64,000 nucleotides of DNA from Thiodiazotropha sp040507005 (GTDB lineage Bacteria; Pseudomonadota; Gammaproteobacteria; Chromatiales; Chromatiaceae), in contig JBEVVS010000023.1 of NCBI GenBank assembly GCA_040507005.1, forward strand, positions 1 to 64,000, in the 5' to 3' direction. The position numbers and the translations under genes were made by a program. Below, in pieces: positions 18,162 to 26,609 of the stretch (position 1 is its first letter; each line of letters starts with the position of its first letter). The notes under the pieces were generated by a model. It worked only from the letters and a program-made list of their open reading frames with translations, was not told the DNA's origin and made no database searches.

Positions 18162-19235
18162 TTGCATATTGAAAAGATAAAAATTGAGAATCTGCGAAAC
18201 ATTGAGTGTGCAGAATTCTCACCCCACCAACAACTCAATATCATTCTAGGGAAGAATGGGGCCGGCAAGACCACCTTGCTAGAAGCCATCTATCTACTTG
18301 CAAGGGCCCGCACATTCAGGCAACAAACCCGTGGCCAACTTTTGAAGGAAGGCACAGACCAACTAAACCTGTTCGCAACACTGAAGGGTGTTGATCACAG
18401 TAGACACCAGATAGGTTTACAGAAGACAGTCGCAAGCACCTTCATACGAAAAGATGGGGAGAACCTGAAAAAACTCTCTGACCTGGCGAAAACCATACCC
18501 CTCACAATAATCACTCCAAACATTCAACGCATCATAGAAGAAGATCCAAAACACAGACGCAGGCTCATCAATTGGGGATTGTTCCACGTGGAACATGAAT
18601 ATGGAGAAATCGCCAATAGGTACAAACAGGCGTTGCTGCAAAGAAATAATGCTTTGAGAGGATCAATGGATCAAATAGATGTCTGGGATAGACAGTTAAT
18701 AGCGTTAGGGGAGGAGGTGGATAGCCGCATGCGAGAGTACACAGAGCTATGGAATAGAAATATTGAAGCGTTAGTGAATTCAACAGAGTTGATTCACCCT
18801 GTCTCTATCGAACTTAAGCAGGGCTGGAAAGAGGAATATACCTTAGCTGAGGCGCTACAAAGAAATAGAAAAATAGACAGGGAGCGGGGATTCACCAGTT
18901 GCGGACCCCAGCGTTCAGATTTGAGGGTTTTGCAAGATGGACGATTGATCAGGAATAGATACTCAAGAGGTGAGGCCAAGATGACGGCGATCATTATGCT
19001 GCTGGCACAGACAAAAATGATAGGAGTGAAAACCGGTGAAAGTCCTGTCCTGCTGGTGGATGATCTACACGCTGAACTGGATTCTGATCATTACCATCAA
19101 ATGCTCTCAGTCATCACCCAACAAAAGCTCCAAAGTTTCATCACCGCGTTGAGTTCTGATCCACTCAAGAATTTTAACGGCAGTAAGGATTTTGGATTGT
19201 TCCACGTGGAACATGGGGAAGTTACCACGGGCTAG
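18162..19235 (+). CDS. recF: DNA replication and repair protein RecF
   Basis: SMC-like ATPase that helps load RecA at gaps with RecO and RecR. 357 residues starting at TTG (LHIEKIKIENLRNIE): Walker A GKNGAGKTT (about 30-38), signature helix FTSCGPQRSDL, Walker B VLLVDDLHAELD. Unusually, the peptide GLFHVEH occurs twice, near residue 140 and at the C terminus near 348, and in both places the codons form a perfect 16-base parS site. The FHVE-type sequence at both positions is known in other RecF proteins, so the motif is not a late insertion. A weak ribosome binding site precedes the start. Confidence 0.96.
   Translation: MHIEKIKIENLRNIECAEFSPHQQLNIILGKNGAGKTTLLEAIYLLARARTFRQQTRGQLLKEGTDQLNLFATLKGVDHSRHQIGLQKTVASTFIRKDGENLKKLSDLAKTIPLTIITPNIQRIIEEDPKHRRRLINWGLFHVEHEYGEIANRYKQALLQRNNALRGSMDQIDVWDRQLIALGEEVDSRMREYTELWNRNIEALVNSTELIHPVSIELKQGWKEEYTLAEALQRNRKIDRERGFTSCGPQRSDLRVLQDGRLIRNRYSRGEAKMTAIIMLLAQTKMIGVKTGESPVLLVDDLHAELDSDHYHQMLSVITQQKLQSFITALSSDPLKNFNGSKDFGLFHVEHGEVTTG
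18580..18595. promoter_or_regulatory. parS site 1 (in recF)
   Basis: TGTTCCACGTGGAACA is a perfect 16-base palindrome identical to the Pseudomonas-type chromosomal parS and one base pair class away from the Bacillus TGTTTCACGTGAAACA. ParB, encoded 15 kb away, is the expected ligand. Confidence 0.9.
19198..19213. promoter_or_regulatory. parS site 2 (in recF)
   Basis: A second perfect TGTTCCACGTGGAACA, 618 bases from the first and in the same reading frame, encoding FHVE near the RecF C terminus. No other CACGTG-centred parS-like palindrome was found in the window. Confidence 0.9.
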
Positions 19236-19288
19236 CCTGAGAAGTCTTAAAAAAGAGAAATGGTTCGTAAGGAGTCGAGAATTATAGG

Positions 19289-19294
19289 TATAAT
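19289..19294 (+). promoter_or_regulatory. Possible gyrB -10 element
   Basis: TATAAT lies 49 bases before the gyrB ATG, after the recF stop. The hexamer 17 bases upstream (CGTAAG) is a poor -35, so the promoter is only tentative. Confidence 0.35.
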
Positions 19295-19342
19295 AGCGCG
19301 TTGTTCCGGTTTCTATGTTACCGATCTTTCCATGGGCAGTGT

Positions 19343-21748
19343 ATGAGTTACGATTCTTCGAATATCAAGGTTTTAAAGGGTTTGGATGCCGTACGCAAGC
19401 GTCCTGGCATGTATATCGGTGATACCGATGATGGTACTGGCCTGCACCATATGGTTTTCGAGGTCGTGGATAACTCCATCGACGAAGCGCTCGCAGGTTA
19501 CTGCAATGAAATCAAAGTCACTATTCACTCTGATCAGAGTATTACGGTCAGCGATAATGGCCGAGGCATACCGGTAGACGAACATCCTGAAGAGAAGAAA
19601 TCCGCGGCTGAGGTCATTATGACAGTGCTGCATGCCGGGGGTAAGTTTGACGATAACTCCTACAAGGTGTCTGGTGGACTCCACGGGGTTGGGGTCTCCG
19701 TGGTCAATGCCTTGTCTGAAGAACTAAAGCTCAAAATTCGCCGTCAGGGTAAGATCTGGACACAACTCTATAAGCACGGTGTACCCCAGTCCGATCTGGA
19801 GGTCATTGGAGAGACAGAGAGAACGGGTACCAGCGTTACCTTCATGCCGAGCAGTGATACCTTCACCAATATCGAGTTTCACTACGATATTCTGGCAAAG
19901 CGCCTAAGAGAGCTCTCTTTTCTCAATTCCGGCATCAAGATTATCTTGAAAGAGGAGGCCACAGGCAGGGAGGATATCTTTAAATATGTGGGTGGCATAC
20001 TCGCGTTTGTTGAACATCTCAACCGGAACAAGTCGCCGTTGCATGAGAAGGTCTTCAGTTTCTGTGATGAACGCAACGATGTTGCGGTTGAGATCGCGAT
20101 GCAATGGAATGAGTCGTATCAGGAAAATATCTTCTGTTATACCAACAATATACCGCAACGAGATGGGGGTACCCATCTGGCAGGGTTTCGTGCTGCCTTG
20201 ACCAGAACCCTTAACCAATACATTGAGCAGACAGGGTTATCGAAGAAGCAGAAGGTGAATACCTCTGGTGACGATGCCCGGGAAGGTCTGACAGCGGTGC
20301 TTTCCGTCAAGGTGCCTGATCCAAAATTCTCATCCCAGACCAAGGACAAATTGGTCTCTTCAGAGGTGAAGGGTATTGTTGAGACACTCCTGTCTGAGAA
20401 CCTGAACGATTTCCTTCTTGAGAATCCGGCTGAGGCGAAGAACATCGCAGGCAAGATGTTGGAAGCGGCTCGCGCCAGAGAAGCTGCGCGAAAGGCCAGG
20501 GAGATGACCCGTCGAAAAGGGGCACTGGATATAGCAGGGTTACCGGGAAAACTGGCGGATTGTCAGGAGAAGGATCCCGCTCTCTCCGAACTCTACCTGG
20601 TGGAGGGGGACTCCGCCGGCGGTTCCGCGAAACAGGGTAGGGACCGCCGATTTCAGGCCATTCTACCCCTCAAGGGCAAGATCCTGAATGTTGAAAAGGC
20701 GCGTTTCGACAAGATGCTCTCGTCAGCTGAAGTAGGTACCCTGATAACCGCCCTTGGATGTGGTATCGGCAGGGAGGAGTTCAATGCCGACAAGCTGCGC
20801 TATCACCGGGTCATCATCATGACCGACGCGGATGTGGACGGTGCTCACATCCGTACCCTGCTGTTGACCTTTTTCTATCGTCAGATGCCAGAGCTGATCG
20901 ACAGGGGACACATCTACATCGCCCAACCACCGCTCTACAAGGTGAAAAAGGGCAAGCAGGAGCAGTATCTGAAAGATGATCAGGACCTGAATAACTATTT
21001 TCTCCAGAGTGCCCTCGATAATGCGTCATTGATGGTGACAAAGGGTGCGCCACCCTTGGCGGGGGAGAGTCTCGAAAGCCTGTCCCGCGCCTTTCTTTCG
21101 GTCATGGCCAGCATCCAGCGTCTCTCCCTCAGGTATGATGGTGTGTTACTTGAAAAGTTGATCTACATGCCGAAAGTTGATGAGTCAATGATCGAGGATG
21201 AGAATGAAATTTCCAATTGGATCAAAGAGTTAGAGTCAAGACTCAATACTGATCTGGGGATTTCCGAATCCTGTACCCTGACACTGGTCGACGAAACCTA
21301 CGCCGATGAAGCGGGTATCTTACTGACCCGCAAAATCCATGGCATCGGTAACGAACATCTGATCCCATTCGATTTTTTCAGCAGTGTTGAATACCGCAAG
21401 ATTGTGGAATTGGGTAGCCAGCTGAGCGGGCTGTTGAGCGATGATGCGGTGGTCAAACGGGGGGAGAAGGAGCAAGCGGTCTCAAGCTTCAAGCAGGCCT
21501 TGGATTGGCTGATGGCAGATGCCAAACGAGGTCAGCACGTACAGCGCTATAAGGGTCTTGGTGAAATGAACCCGGAACAGCTGTGGGAGACAACCATGAA
21601 CGCTGACAGTCGACGCCTGCTGCAGGTGAGTATCGAGGATGCGGTTGCTGCAGATCAGATCTTTTCCACCCTCATGGGTGACCAGGTCGAACCACGCCGG
21701 GATTTTATCGAGACCCATGCGTTGACCGTTGAGAATCTTGATGTTTAA
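19343..21748 (+). CDS. gyrB: DNA gyrase subunit B
   Basis: ATPase and Toprim subunit of gyrase. The open frame begins earlier (19301), but family alignment starts at MSYDSSNIKVLKGLDAVRKR, so I use the ATG at 19343, giving 801 residues. Motifs: GHKL ATPase VVDNSIDEALAG and GGLHGVGVSVVNALS, Toprim LVEGDSAGGSAKQGRDR (about 415-431) and TDADVDGAHIRTLLL. The long gammaproteobacterial insert before the final GLGEMNPEQLWETTM segment is present. Its end is only five bases from the convergent plsC end. Confidence 0.98.
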   Translation: MSYDSSNIKVLKGLDAVRKRPGMYIGDTDDGTGLHHMVFEVVDNSIDEALAGYCNEIKVTIHSDQSITVSDNGRGIPVDEHPEEKKSAAEVIMTVLHAGGKFDDNSYKVSGGLHGVGVSVVNALSEELKLKIRRQGKIWTQLYKHGVPQSDLEVIGETERTGTSVTFMPSSDTFTNIEFHYDILAKRLRELSFLNSGIKIILKEEATGREDIFKYVGGILAFVEHLNRNKSPLHEKVFSFCDERNDVAVEIAMQWNESYQENIFCYTNNIPQRDGGTHLAGFRAALTRTLNQYIEQTGLSKKQKVNTSGDDAREGLTAVLSVKVPDPKFSSQTKDKLVSSEVKGIVETLLSENLNDFLLENPAEAKNIAGKMLEAARAREAARKAREMTRRKGALDIAGLPGKLADCQEKDPALSELYLVEGDSAGGSAKQGRDRRFQAILPLKGKILNVEKARFDKMLSSAEVGTLITALGCGIGREEFNADKLRYHRVIIMTDADVDGAHIRTLLLTFFYRQMPELIDRGHIYIAQPPLYKVKKGKQEQYLKDDQDLNNYFLQSALDNASLMVTKGAPPLAGESLESLSRAFLSVMASIQRLSLRYDGVLLEKLIYMPKVDESMIEDENEISNWIKELESRLNTDLGISESCTLTLVDETYADEAGILLTRKIHGIGNEHLIPFDFFSSVEYRKIVELGSQLSGLLSDDAVVKRGEKEQAVSSFKQALDWLMADAKRGQHVQRYKGLGEMNPEQLWETTMNADSRRLLQVSIEDAVAADQIFSTLMGDQVEPRRDFIETHALTVENLDV

Positions 21749-21753
21749 GGGGA

Positions 21754-22479
21754 CTATTGGTCCCAATGCTTGGGCAGGCTGTCAACGGTGGTTTCGATCC
21801 AGGCCTCTGCTTTTCGGTTTATTTCAGATGCGCTGAGGCCTTTGGTCTCGATGATGGGGCCAATCCGGACATCTATGGTACCCGGATATTTTCTAATATC
21901 CCGCCGTCGCCAGAATACGCCAGCATTATGCGCGACAGGGAGTACCGGATAACCGGATTTTTCTGCCAATAGAGCGCCGCCCTTTCCGTAACGTTTGCGC
22001 GCCCCGGGTGCAACCCGGGTTCCTTCGGGAAAGATGAATACATTTTTTCCCGCTTCGAGTCGTTGTATACCCTGCTCGATGATCTGATCCACCGCCTTTT
22101 GTCCCGATTTGCGATCGATGGCGATGGGTTTGAAGTAGACCATGATCCAGCCCATGAAGGGAACCAAGAAAAGTTCTCGCTTCAATACCCAGGATTTTGG
22201 CCCTGGTAACAGACTGATGAGGGCAATTGTCTCCCACGCTGATTGGTGTTTAGCAAAGATGATACAGCTACCTTCCGGGATATGTTCTCTACCCTCCAGG
22301 CGATAGGTCAAACCGCAGATATGCTTCAATCCCCAGAGATTTATGCGGCTCCAGCTATGGTCAAACAGAAAGATACCGTTTTTCGGCAAGGCCCAACCGA
22401 CCAGGGTACCGACGGTTGCCAGGATGATGGTACTGACCATTAGCAGAATGAAATAGATAATGGATCGAATGAGAATCAT
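21754..22479 (-). CDS. plsC: 1-acyl-sn-glycerol-3-phosphate acyltransferase
   Basis: Membrane acyltransferase that converts lysophosphatidate to phosphatidate. 241 residues with an N-terminal helix (LIRSIIYFILLMVSTIILATVG in part), acyltransferase block I KHQSAWET (about 76-83), block II around MVYFKPIAIDRKSG, block III FPEGTR (about 150-155) and block IV YPVLPVAHNAG. Block I has Glu where Escherichia coli PlsC has the HX4D aspartate; this HX4E form is common in proteobacterial homologues. Last gene of glyQ-glyS-mazG-gmhB-plsC, overlapping gmhB by four bases. Confidence 0.93.
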   Translation of the reverse strand: MILIRSIIYFILLMVSTIILATVGTLVGWALPKNGIFLFDHSWSRINLWGLKHICGLTYRLEGREHIPEGSCIIFAKHQSAWETIALISLLPGPKSWVLKRELFLVPFMGWIMVYFKPIAIDRKSGQKAVDQIIEQGIQRLEAGKNVFIFPEGTRVAPGARKRYGKGGALLAEKSGYPVLPVAHNAGVFWRRRDIRKYPGTIDVRIGPIIETKGLSASEINRKAEAWIETTVDSLPKHWDQ

Positions 22480-23030
22480 TTGCTTGCTTTGTGTTGTTCG
22501 ATTAAATCTTCGGTTGCGCTTAAGAGGTCCTTGTATACAGGCACCCGGGGATAGTGAGCTTTGAGTTTTACCAGTTCTGCTTCTCCCTTACCCGTGCGAA
22601 CCAGTATTGGGCTTGCATGGACCCGGATGGCGGCCTCGATATCTCTGAAAGAGTCTCCGACGATGGGAACATCCTTTAGGGATTGTTGGGTGCGACTGCT
22701 GATCTCTTCATAGAGTCCGGGTTTCGGTTTGCGGCAAGTGCAGCCGTCGTCCGGGCCGTGCGGGCAAAACAGCACAGCCTCTATGCTGCCGCCCACGGCT
22801 TGCACGGCAGCCGTCATTTTCTGATGAATGGCATTCAATGTCTCGATATCAAACAGGCCACGGGCAAGCCCCGACTGATTGGTGGCCACAAAGACCCGGT
22901 ATCCCGCCCTGCCGAGTTTGGCGATAGCCTGTAAGCTGCTTTCAATAGGGGCCCATTCATGGGGATTCTTGATATAGGTATCTGAATCCTGATTGATTAC
23001 GCCATCTCTATCAAGAATAATGAGTTTCAT
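22476..23030 (-). CDS. gmhB: D-glycero-beta-D-manno-heptose-1,7-bisphosphate 7-phosphatase
   Basis: HAD-superfamily phosphatase of ADP-heptose synthesis for the lipopolysaccharide inner core. 184 residues: nucleophile motif LDRDGVIN (about 6-13), ATNQSG (motif II), the zinc loop CPHGPDDGCTCRKPKPG (about 88-104) with C-x-H and C-x-C ligands, and VGDSFRDIEAA (motif III/IV). Zinc-loop presence separates GmhB from other HAD phosphatases. No Shine-Dalgarno sequence precedes its ATG; instead an 18-base palindrome fills the gap to mazG. Confidence 0.94.
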   Translation of the reverse strand: MKLIILDRDGVINQDSDTYIKNPHEWAPIESSLQAIAKLGRAGYRVFVATNQSGLARGLFDIETLNAIHQKMTAAVQAVGGSIEAVLFCPHGPDDGCTCRKPKPGLYEEISSRTQQSLKDVPIVGDSFRDIEAAIRVHASPILVRTGKGEAELVKLKAHYPRVPVYKDLLSATEDLIEQHKASK

Positions 23031-23031
23031 G

Positions 23032-23049
23032 TAAGTAAGCGCTTACTTA
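23032..23049. promoter_or_regulatory. Perfect 18-base palindrome between mazG and gmhB (SlmA-like)
   Basis: TAAGTAAGCGCTTACTTA reads identically on both strands, begins one base beyond the gmhB start codon and ends in the mazG stop codon. It contains GTAAGCGCTTAC, related to the SlmA consensus GTGAGTACTCAC and to other TetR-type operators. It occupies the position where gmhB would have its ribosome binding site. Confidence 0.5.
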
Positions 23050-23382
23050 ATCCGTGTCTCTGAATTCTGAGACACGAATACGGCCATTGATCATACGCGA
23101 CTCTCGCAGGTCCAACTTTTCCATTTTGTCCCAGAAGGCCCGATTGAGATCGAAATCCCCGGCGATGGCGGTTCCCATCAACAGGATGAGTAGATCGGCA
23201 ACCTCCTCCGCCAGTGCCTCCTTGCGCTTGCCCTTGGTCACGCAGCTGGAGATTTCACCAAGTTCCTCCGCCATCAATGCGATCCGGTAGGTCATCTCCT
23301 CGCCACCTGTCTCTTTGAAATGGTGCTTTGTGTGGAATGCCGTCACTGCGGCGAGCATCTCCTGATAGGAATCATGCTTCAT
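23047..23382 (-). CDS. MazG-like nucleotide pyrophosphohydrolase
   Basis: 111-residue all-helical protein with the magnesium-binding pattern of the MazG/dUTPase superfamily: MAEELGEISSCV (about 32-43) and EEVADLLILLMG (about 59-70), giving ExxE then ExxD. Probably a house-cleaning NTP pyrophosphatase; the substrate cannot be predicted. It sits between glyS (four-base ATGA overlap) and gmhB in the operon. Single-domain size, unlike the 260-residue MazG of Escherichia coli. Confidence 0.8.
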   Translation of the reverse strand: MKHDSYQEMLAAVTAFHTKHHFKETGGEEMTYRIALMAEELGEISSCVTKGKRKEALAEEVADLLILLMGTAIAGDFDLNRAFWDKMEKLDLRESRMINGRIRVSEFRDTD

Positions 23383-25469
23383 GATTGTCCATCCTGGAGC
23401 TGCAGACGGGAGATATCGGCCACACTAAGAAACATATTCTCTAATTGTTGTAGCAGCATCAGACGATTTTTGCGTACTGAGGCGTCTTCGGTCATCACCA
23501 TTACCTGGTCGAAAAACTGGTCCACGGGCTCCTTGAGCCCTGCAAGTAGCTGTAATCCCTGGGTGTATTCTCCGCTCTTGAAAAGCGGTTCCACCCTGGG
23601 TGTCAGTTCGTCGAGTATCTGGGCAAGGTTGCGTTCAGCCTGATCCTGAAAGAGTGAGGGGTCGGCTCCCTCATCTAGGGGCTCAGGGTTCTTTTTCAGA
23701 ATATTTCGTATGCGTTTGTTGGCGGCGGATAGGCTCTTCGCTTCCGGCATATTGCTAAATTCGCTCATGGCCTTGATGCGCAGGTCGAAATCGGCCAAAT
23801 TGTCGGGTGCCACCTCAGCCACGGCCTGAAACAGGTCGATACTCACCCCATCTTCGATATAGATTCCCCTGAGTCGGTCCAGCATAAAGTGATAGACCTC
23901 GGTCACGACAGCTTTATCGGTCAGCTTGTCGGTCATTGACTGGGCTACTGTTTCCAGTGTTGCTCGTAGATCTAATGTAAGTGAGTGCTCACGTACAATG
24001 CGTAGGGCCCCAAGCGCGGTACGCCTCAATGCAAAGGGGTCCTTGTCACCGGTCGGTTTCAAGCCGATGCCGAAGATACCGATCAGGGTGTCGAGCTTTT
24101 CAGCAAGGGATAAGGCGATACCGGTTTTTGTCTGGGGTAGCTGGTCACCGGAAAATCGTGGCATATAGAACTCATCCAAGGCTTGCGCCAATTCAGGGTT
24201 CTCACCATCCCGTAATGCCTGGTAACGTCCCATGACGCCCTGCATCGAGGGGAACTCACCGACCATGTTGGTCATCAGATCACATCGACTCAAGAGACCG
24301 GCACGATAGGCGAGCTCTTGGTCACCCTGAATTTCGCTGGCGATCTGCTTGGCGAGCCTGGCCACGCGCTCGGATTTGTCATACATGGAACCGAGCTTGT
24401 TCTGGAACACCACCTGTTTCAGCTTTTGCAGATGATCCTCGAGTCTGCCTTTACCGTCCTGTTGCCAGAAGAACATGGCGTCAGCCAGCCTGGGGCGGAT
24501 CACACGCTCATTCCCTTGCTGGATAATCTCAGGCTTCGGGCTCTCGATATTGGCGATGGTGATGAACTGGTTCATCAACTCCCCATTCTCATCAAACAGG
24601 GGAAAATATTTTTGATTGCCTTTCATGGTGGCCACCAGGGCCTCCTGGGGAACCTCGAGAAAGCGCTCCTCGAAACTGGCAGAGAGCGCCACCGGCCACT
24701 CATTGAGGGCCGTCACCTCGTCAAGCAGATCCGGGTCGAAATCGGCCTTGGCACCAAGTGCGGTTGCGCACTCCTCTACCAATCCATGAATCTTATTTCT
24801 GCGCGCCTCAAAGCTGGGAATCACATACCCTAAATCCTGCAACACAGAGGTATAGTCCTCTGGATTGTAGATGGTGATGGCGGCGGGGTGATGAAATCGG
24901 TGGCCATAGGTCAGACGATCGGCCTTGGCATCGAGTATCTCGCAGGGGACCACCTGGTCACCATGGATAAATGCCAGCCAGTGAACCGGGCGTACGAACT
25001 GCGCCTCGGAATCGCCCCAGCGCATACGCTTGGGTATAGGCAGTTTGTTCAACGCCTGGGTTGCGATCTCAGGCAGAAGGTCGGCGGCCGGTTTGCCTGT
25101 CTCTTGGATCTGATAACTGAGCCACTCTCCCTTGTCGGTTTTCAGGCGTTGTAGCTGATCAACGGTGGTATTGCAGGATTTGGCAAAGCCCTGCGCCGCC
25201 TTGGTGGGATTGCCATCCGTATCGAAAGCGGCATTGATCGCCGGACCCCGGCGTTCGATTTCACGATCGGGCTGGCGCACGGCACAGTCGCGGATCAACA
25301 GTGCCAGCCGGCGTGGCGTGGCATAGCTCTCGACCTCGGCATGGCCGAGATTGGCCTGTGCGAGTCCGGAGAGAAAGTTTTCATGCAGCGATTCCGATAA
25401 CTGTTTCAAGGCCTTCGGGGGCAGTTCCTCGGTACCGAGCTCGAATAACAGGTGGGCGTGATCAGTCAT
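23379..25469 (-). CDS. glyS: Glycine--tRNA ligase beta subunit
   Basis: Large subunit of the bacterial alpha2beta2 glycyl-tRNA synthetase; binds tRNA. 696 residues, starting LLFELGTEELPPKALKQLS, with the AxKxDTLIGIFGIG motif and the C-terminal anticodon-binding DALR-like segment ending MLLLQQLENMFLSVADISRLQ. Overlaps glyQ by eight bases, so subunits are produced together. A SlmA-like imperfect palindrome lies in it at 23976-23997. Confidence 0.98.
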   Translation of the reverse strand: MTDHAHLLFELGTEELPPKALKQLSESLHENFLSGLAQANLGHAEVESYATPRRLALLIRDCAVRQPDREIERRGPAINAAFDTDGNPTKAAQGFAKSCNTTVDQLQRLKTDKGEWLSYQIQETGKPAADLLPEIATQALNKLPIPKRMRWGDSEAQFVRPVHWLAFIHGDQVVPCEILDAKADRLTYGHRFHHPAAITIYNPEDYTSVLQDLGYVIPSFEARRNKIHGLVEECATALGAKADFDPDLLDEVTALNEWPVALSASFEERFLEVPQEALVATMKGNQKYFPLFDENGELMNQFITIANIESPKPEIIQQGNERVIRPRLADAMFFWQQDGKGRLEDHLQKLKQVVFQNKLGSMYDKSERVARLAKQIASEIQGDQELAYRAGLLSRCDLMTNMVGEFPSMQGVMGRYQALRDGENPELAQALDEFYMPRFSGDQLPQTKTGIALSLAEKLDTLIGIFGIGLKPTGDKDPFALRRTALGALRIVREHSLTLDLRATLETVAQSMTDKLTDKAVVTEVYHFMLDRLRGIYIEDGVSIDLFQAVAEVAPDNLADFDLRIKAMSEFSNMPEAKSLSAANKRIRNILKKNPEPLDEGADPSLFQDQAERNLAQILDELTPRVEPLFKSGEYTQGLQLLAGLKEPVDQFFDQVMVMTEDASVRKNRLMLLQQLENMFLSVADISRLQLQDGQS
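23976..23997. promoter_or_regulatory. SlmA-like imperfect palindrome within glyS
   Basis: The core GTGAGTGCTCAC (23981-23992) matches the Escherichia coli SlmA site GTGAGTACTCAC at 11 of 12 positions, flanked by TGTAA and GTACA arms so that 18 of 22 positions are symmetric. Confidence 0.45.
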
Positions 25470-26400
25470 TGCCGGCCTCCTCTGTCGACTTCAACATAGG
25501 AAAGCCAAGGCGTTCACGGGCATCATAGTAGGCTTGTGCCACATCACGGGCCAGTCCGCGTACGCGCAGGATGTAGCGCTGACGTTCGGTGACAGAGATG
25601 GCGTGTCTGGCATCCAGCAGATTGAATGTATGAGAGGCCTTTAGAACCTGCTCGTAGGCAGGTAGCGGCAGTCCCAGCTCGATAAGTTTCTTGGACTCTT
25701 GTTCACACTGGTCGAAATGGCCGAATAGATAGTTCACGTCCGCATGCTCGAAATTATAAGCAGATTGTTCCACCTCGTTTTGATGGAAGACGTCGCCATA
25801 GGTAACAATTCCCTGGGGACTTTCTGTCCAGACCAGATCGAAGAGACTCTCCACGCCCTGCAGGTACATGGCAATACGTTCCAGACCGTAGGTGATCTCA
25901 CCGGTCACAGGGCGACAGTCCAGGCCGCCGACCTGTTGAAAGTAGGTAAATTGGGTCACCTCCATACCATTCAGCCAGACCTCCCAACCCAGGCCCCAGG
26001 CGCCGAGGGTGGGTGACTCCCAGTTATCTTCTACGAAGCGTATGTCATTGGTGTTTAGATCGAGCCCAAGCATTTCCAGAGAGCCAAGGTAGAGCTGTTG
26101 GATATTCTTGGGTGAAGGTTTCAGGACCACCTGGTATTGATAATAGTGTTGCAAGCGGTTTGGATTCTCCCCGTAGCGACCGTCGGTGGGGCGCCTGGAG
26201 GGTTGCACATAGCCGGCGTACCAGGGTTCCGGGCCGATGGAGCGCAGAAAGGTGGCCGTATGAAAGGTGCCTGCTCCCATTTCCATATCATAGGGTTGCA
26301 GGATCACGCAGCCCTTTTCCGCCCAGTAATTTTGCAAAGCGATCAGCAGATCCTGAAAGGTTTTGATCTCGCTTCGATTCGTATCTGTCACTTGATTCAC
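25462..26400 (-). CDS. glyQ: Glycine--tRNA ligase alpha subunit
   Basis: Catalytic subunit of the heterotetrameric glycyl-tRNA synthetase. 312 residues with class II motifs: QNYWAEKGCVILQPYDMEMG (residues about 28-47), FLRSIGPEPWYAGYVQPSRRPTDGRYGENPNR, and GLERIAMYLQGV near the end of the core. Start GTG or ATG region: the frame begins at the ATG at 26400. First gene of the five-gene operon; upstream DNA (26401-26609) shows TATACT at about 26440 on the minus strand but no good -35. Confidence 0.98.
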   Translation of the reverse strand: MNQVTDTNRSEIKTFQDLLIALQNYWAEKGCVILQPYDMEMGAGTFHTATFLRSIGPEPWYAGYVQPSRRPTDGRYGENPNRLQHYYQYQVVLKPSPKNIQQLYLGSLEMLGLDLNTNDIRFVEDNWESPTLGAWGLGWEVWLNGMEVTQFTYFQQVGGLDCRPVTGEITYGLERIAMYLQGVESLFDLVWTESPQGIVTYGDVFHQNEVEQSAYNFEHADVNYLFGHFDQCEQESKKLIELGLPLPAYEQVLKASHTFNLLDARHAISVTERQRYILRVRGLARDVAQAYYDARERLGFPMLKSTEEAGND

Positions 26401-26561
26401 ATCGAAACCCCGACTGATGAGGTAGAAAACCGCGTAAGTATAGCGATGCTCTCAGTCAATGGCTAACCCGGTTCAGTTTATCGACCGGGTGCCTGAAGTG
26501 GTTGTTATTGGTGATGGGTTGCTGTCGGGAAGAGCGGTCTGCATGGCGTTGGCTATGTCGG

Positions 26562-26604
26562 GCACTGGCCCGGATAGACCAATTCAGGTGCAGTGGGCCA
26601 GTGC
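26562..26604. repeat. 10-base inverted repeat
   Basis: GCACTGGCCC (26562-26571) and GGGCCAGTGC (26595-26604) are perfect complements around a 23-base loop, just after the stop of the DUF2780 gene. There is no T-tract on the minus strand, so this could be a factor-dependent terminator stem or an operator. Confidence 0.45.
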
Positions 26605-26609
26605 GTGCG

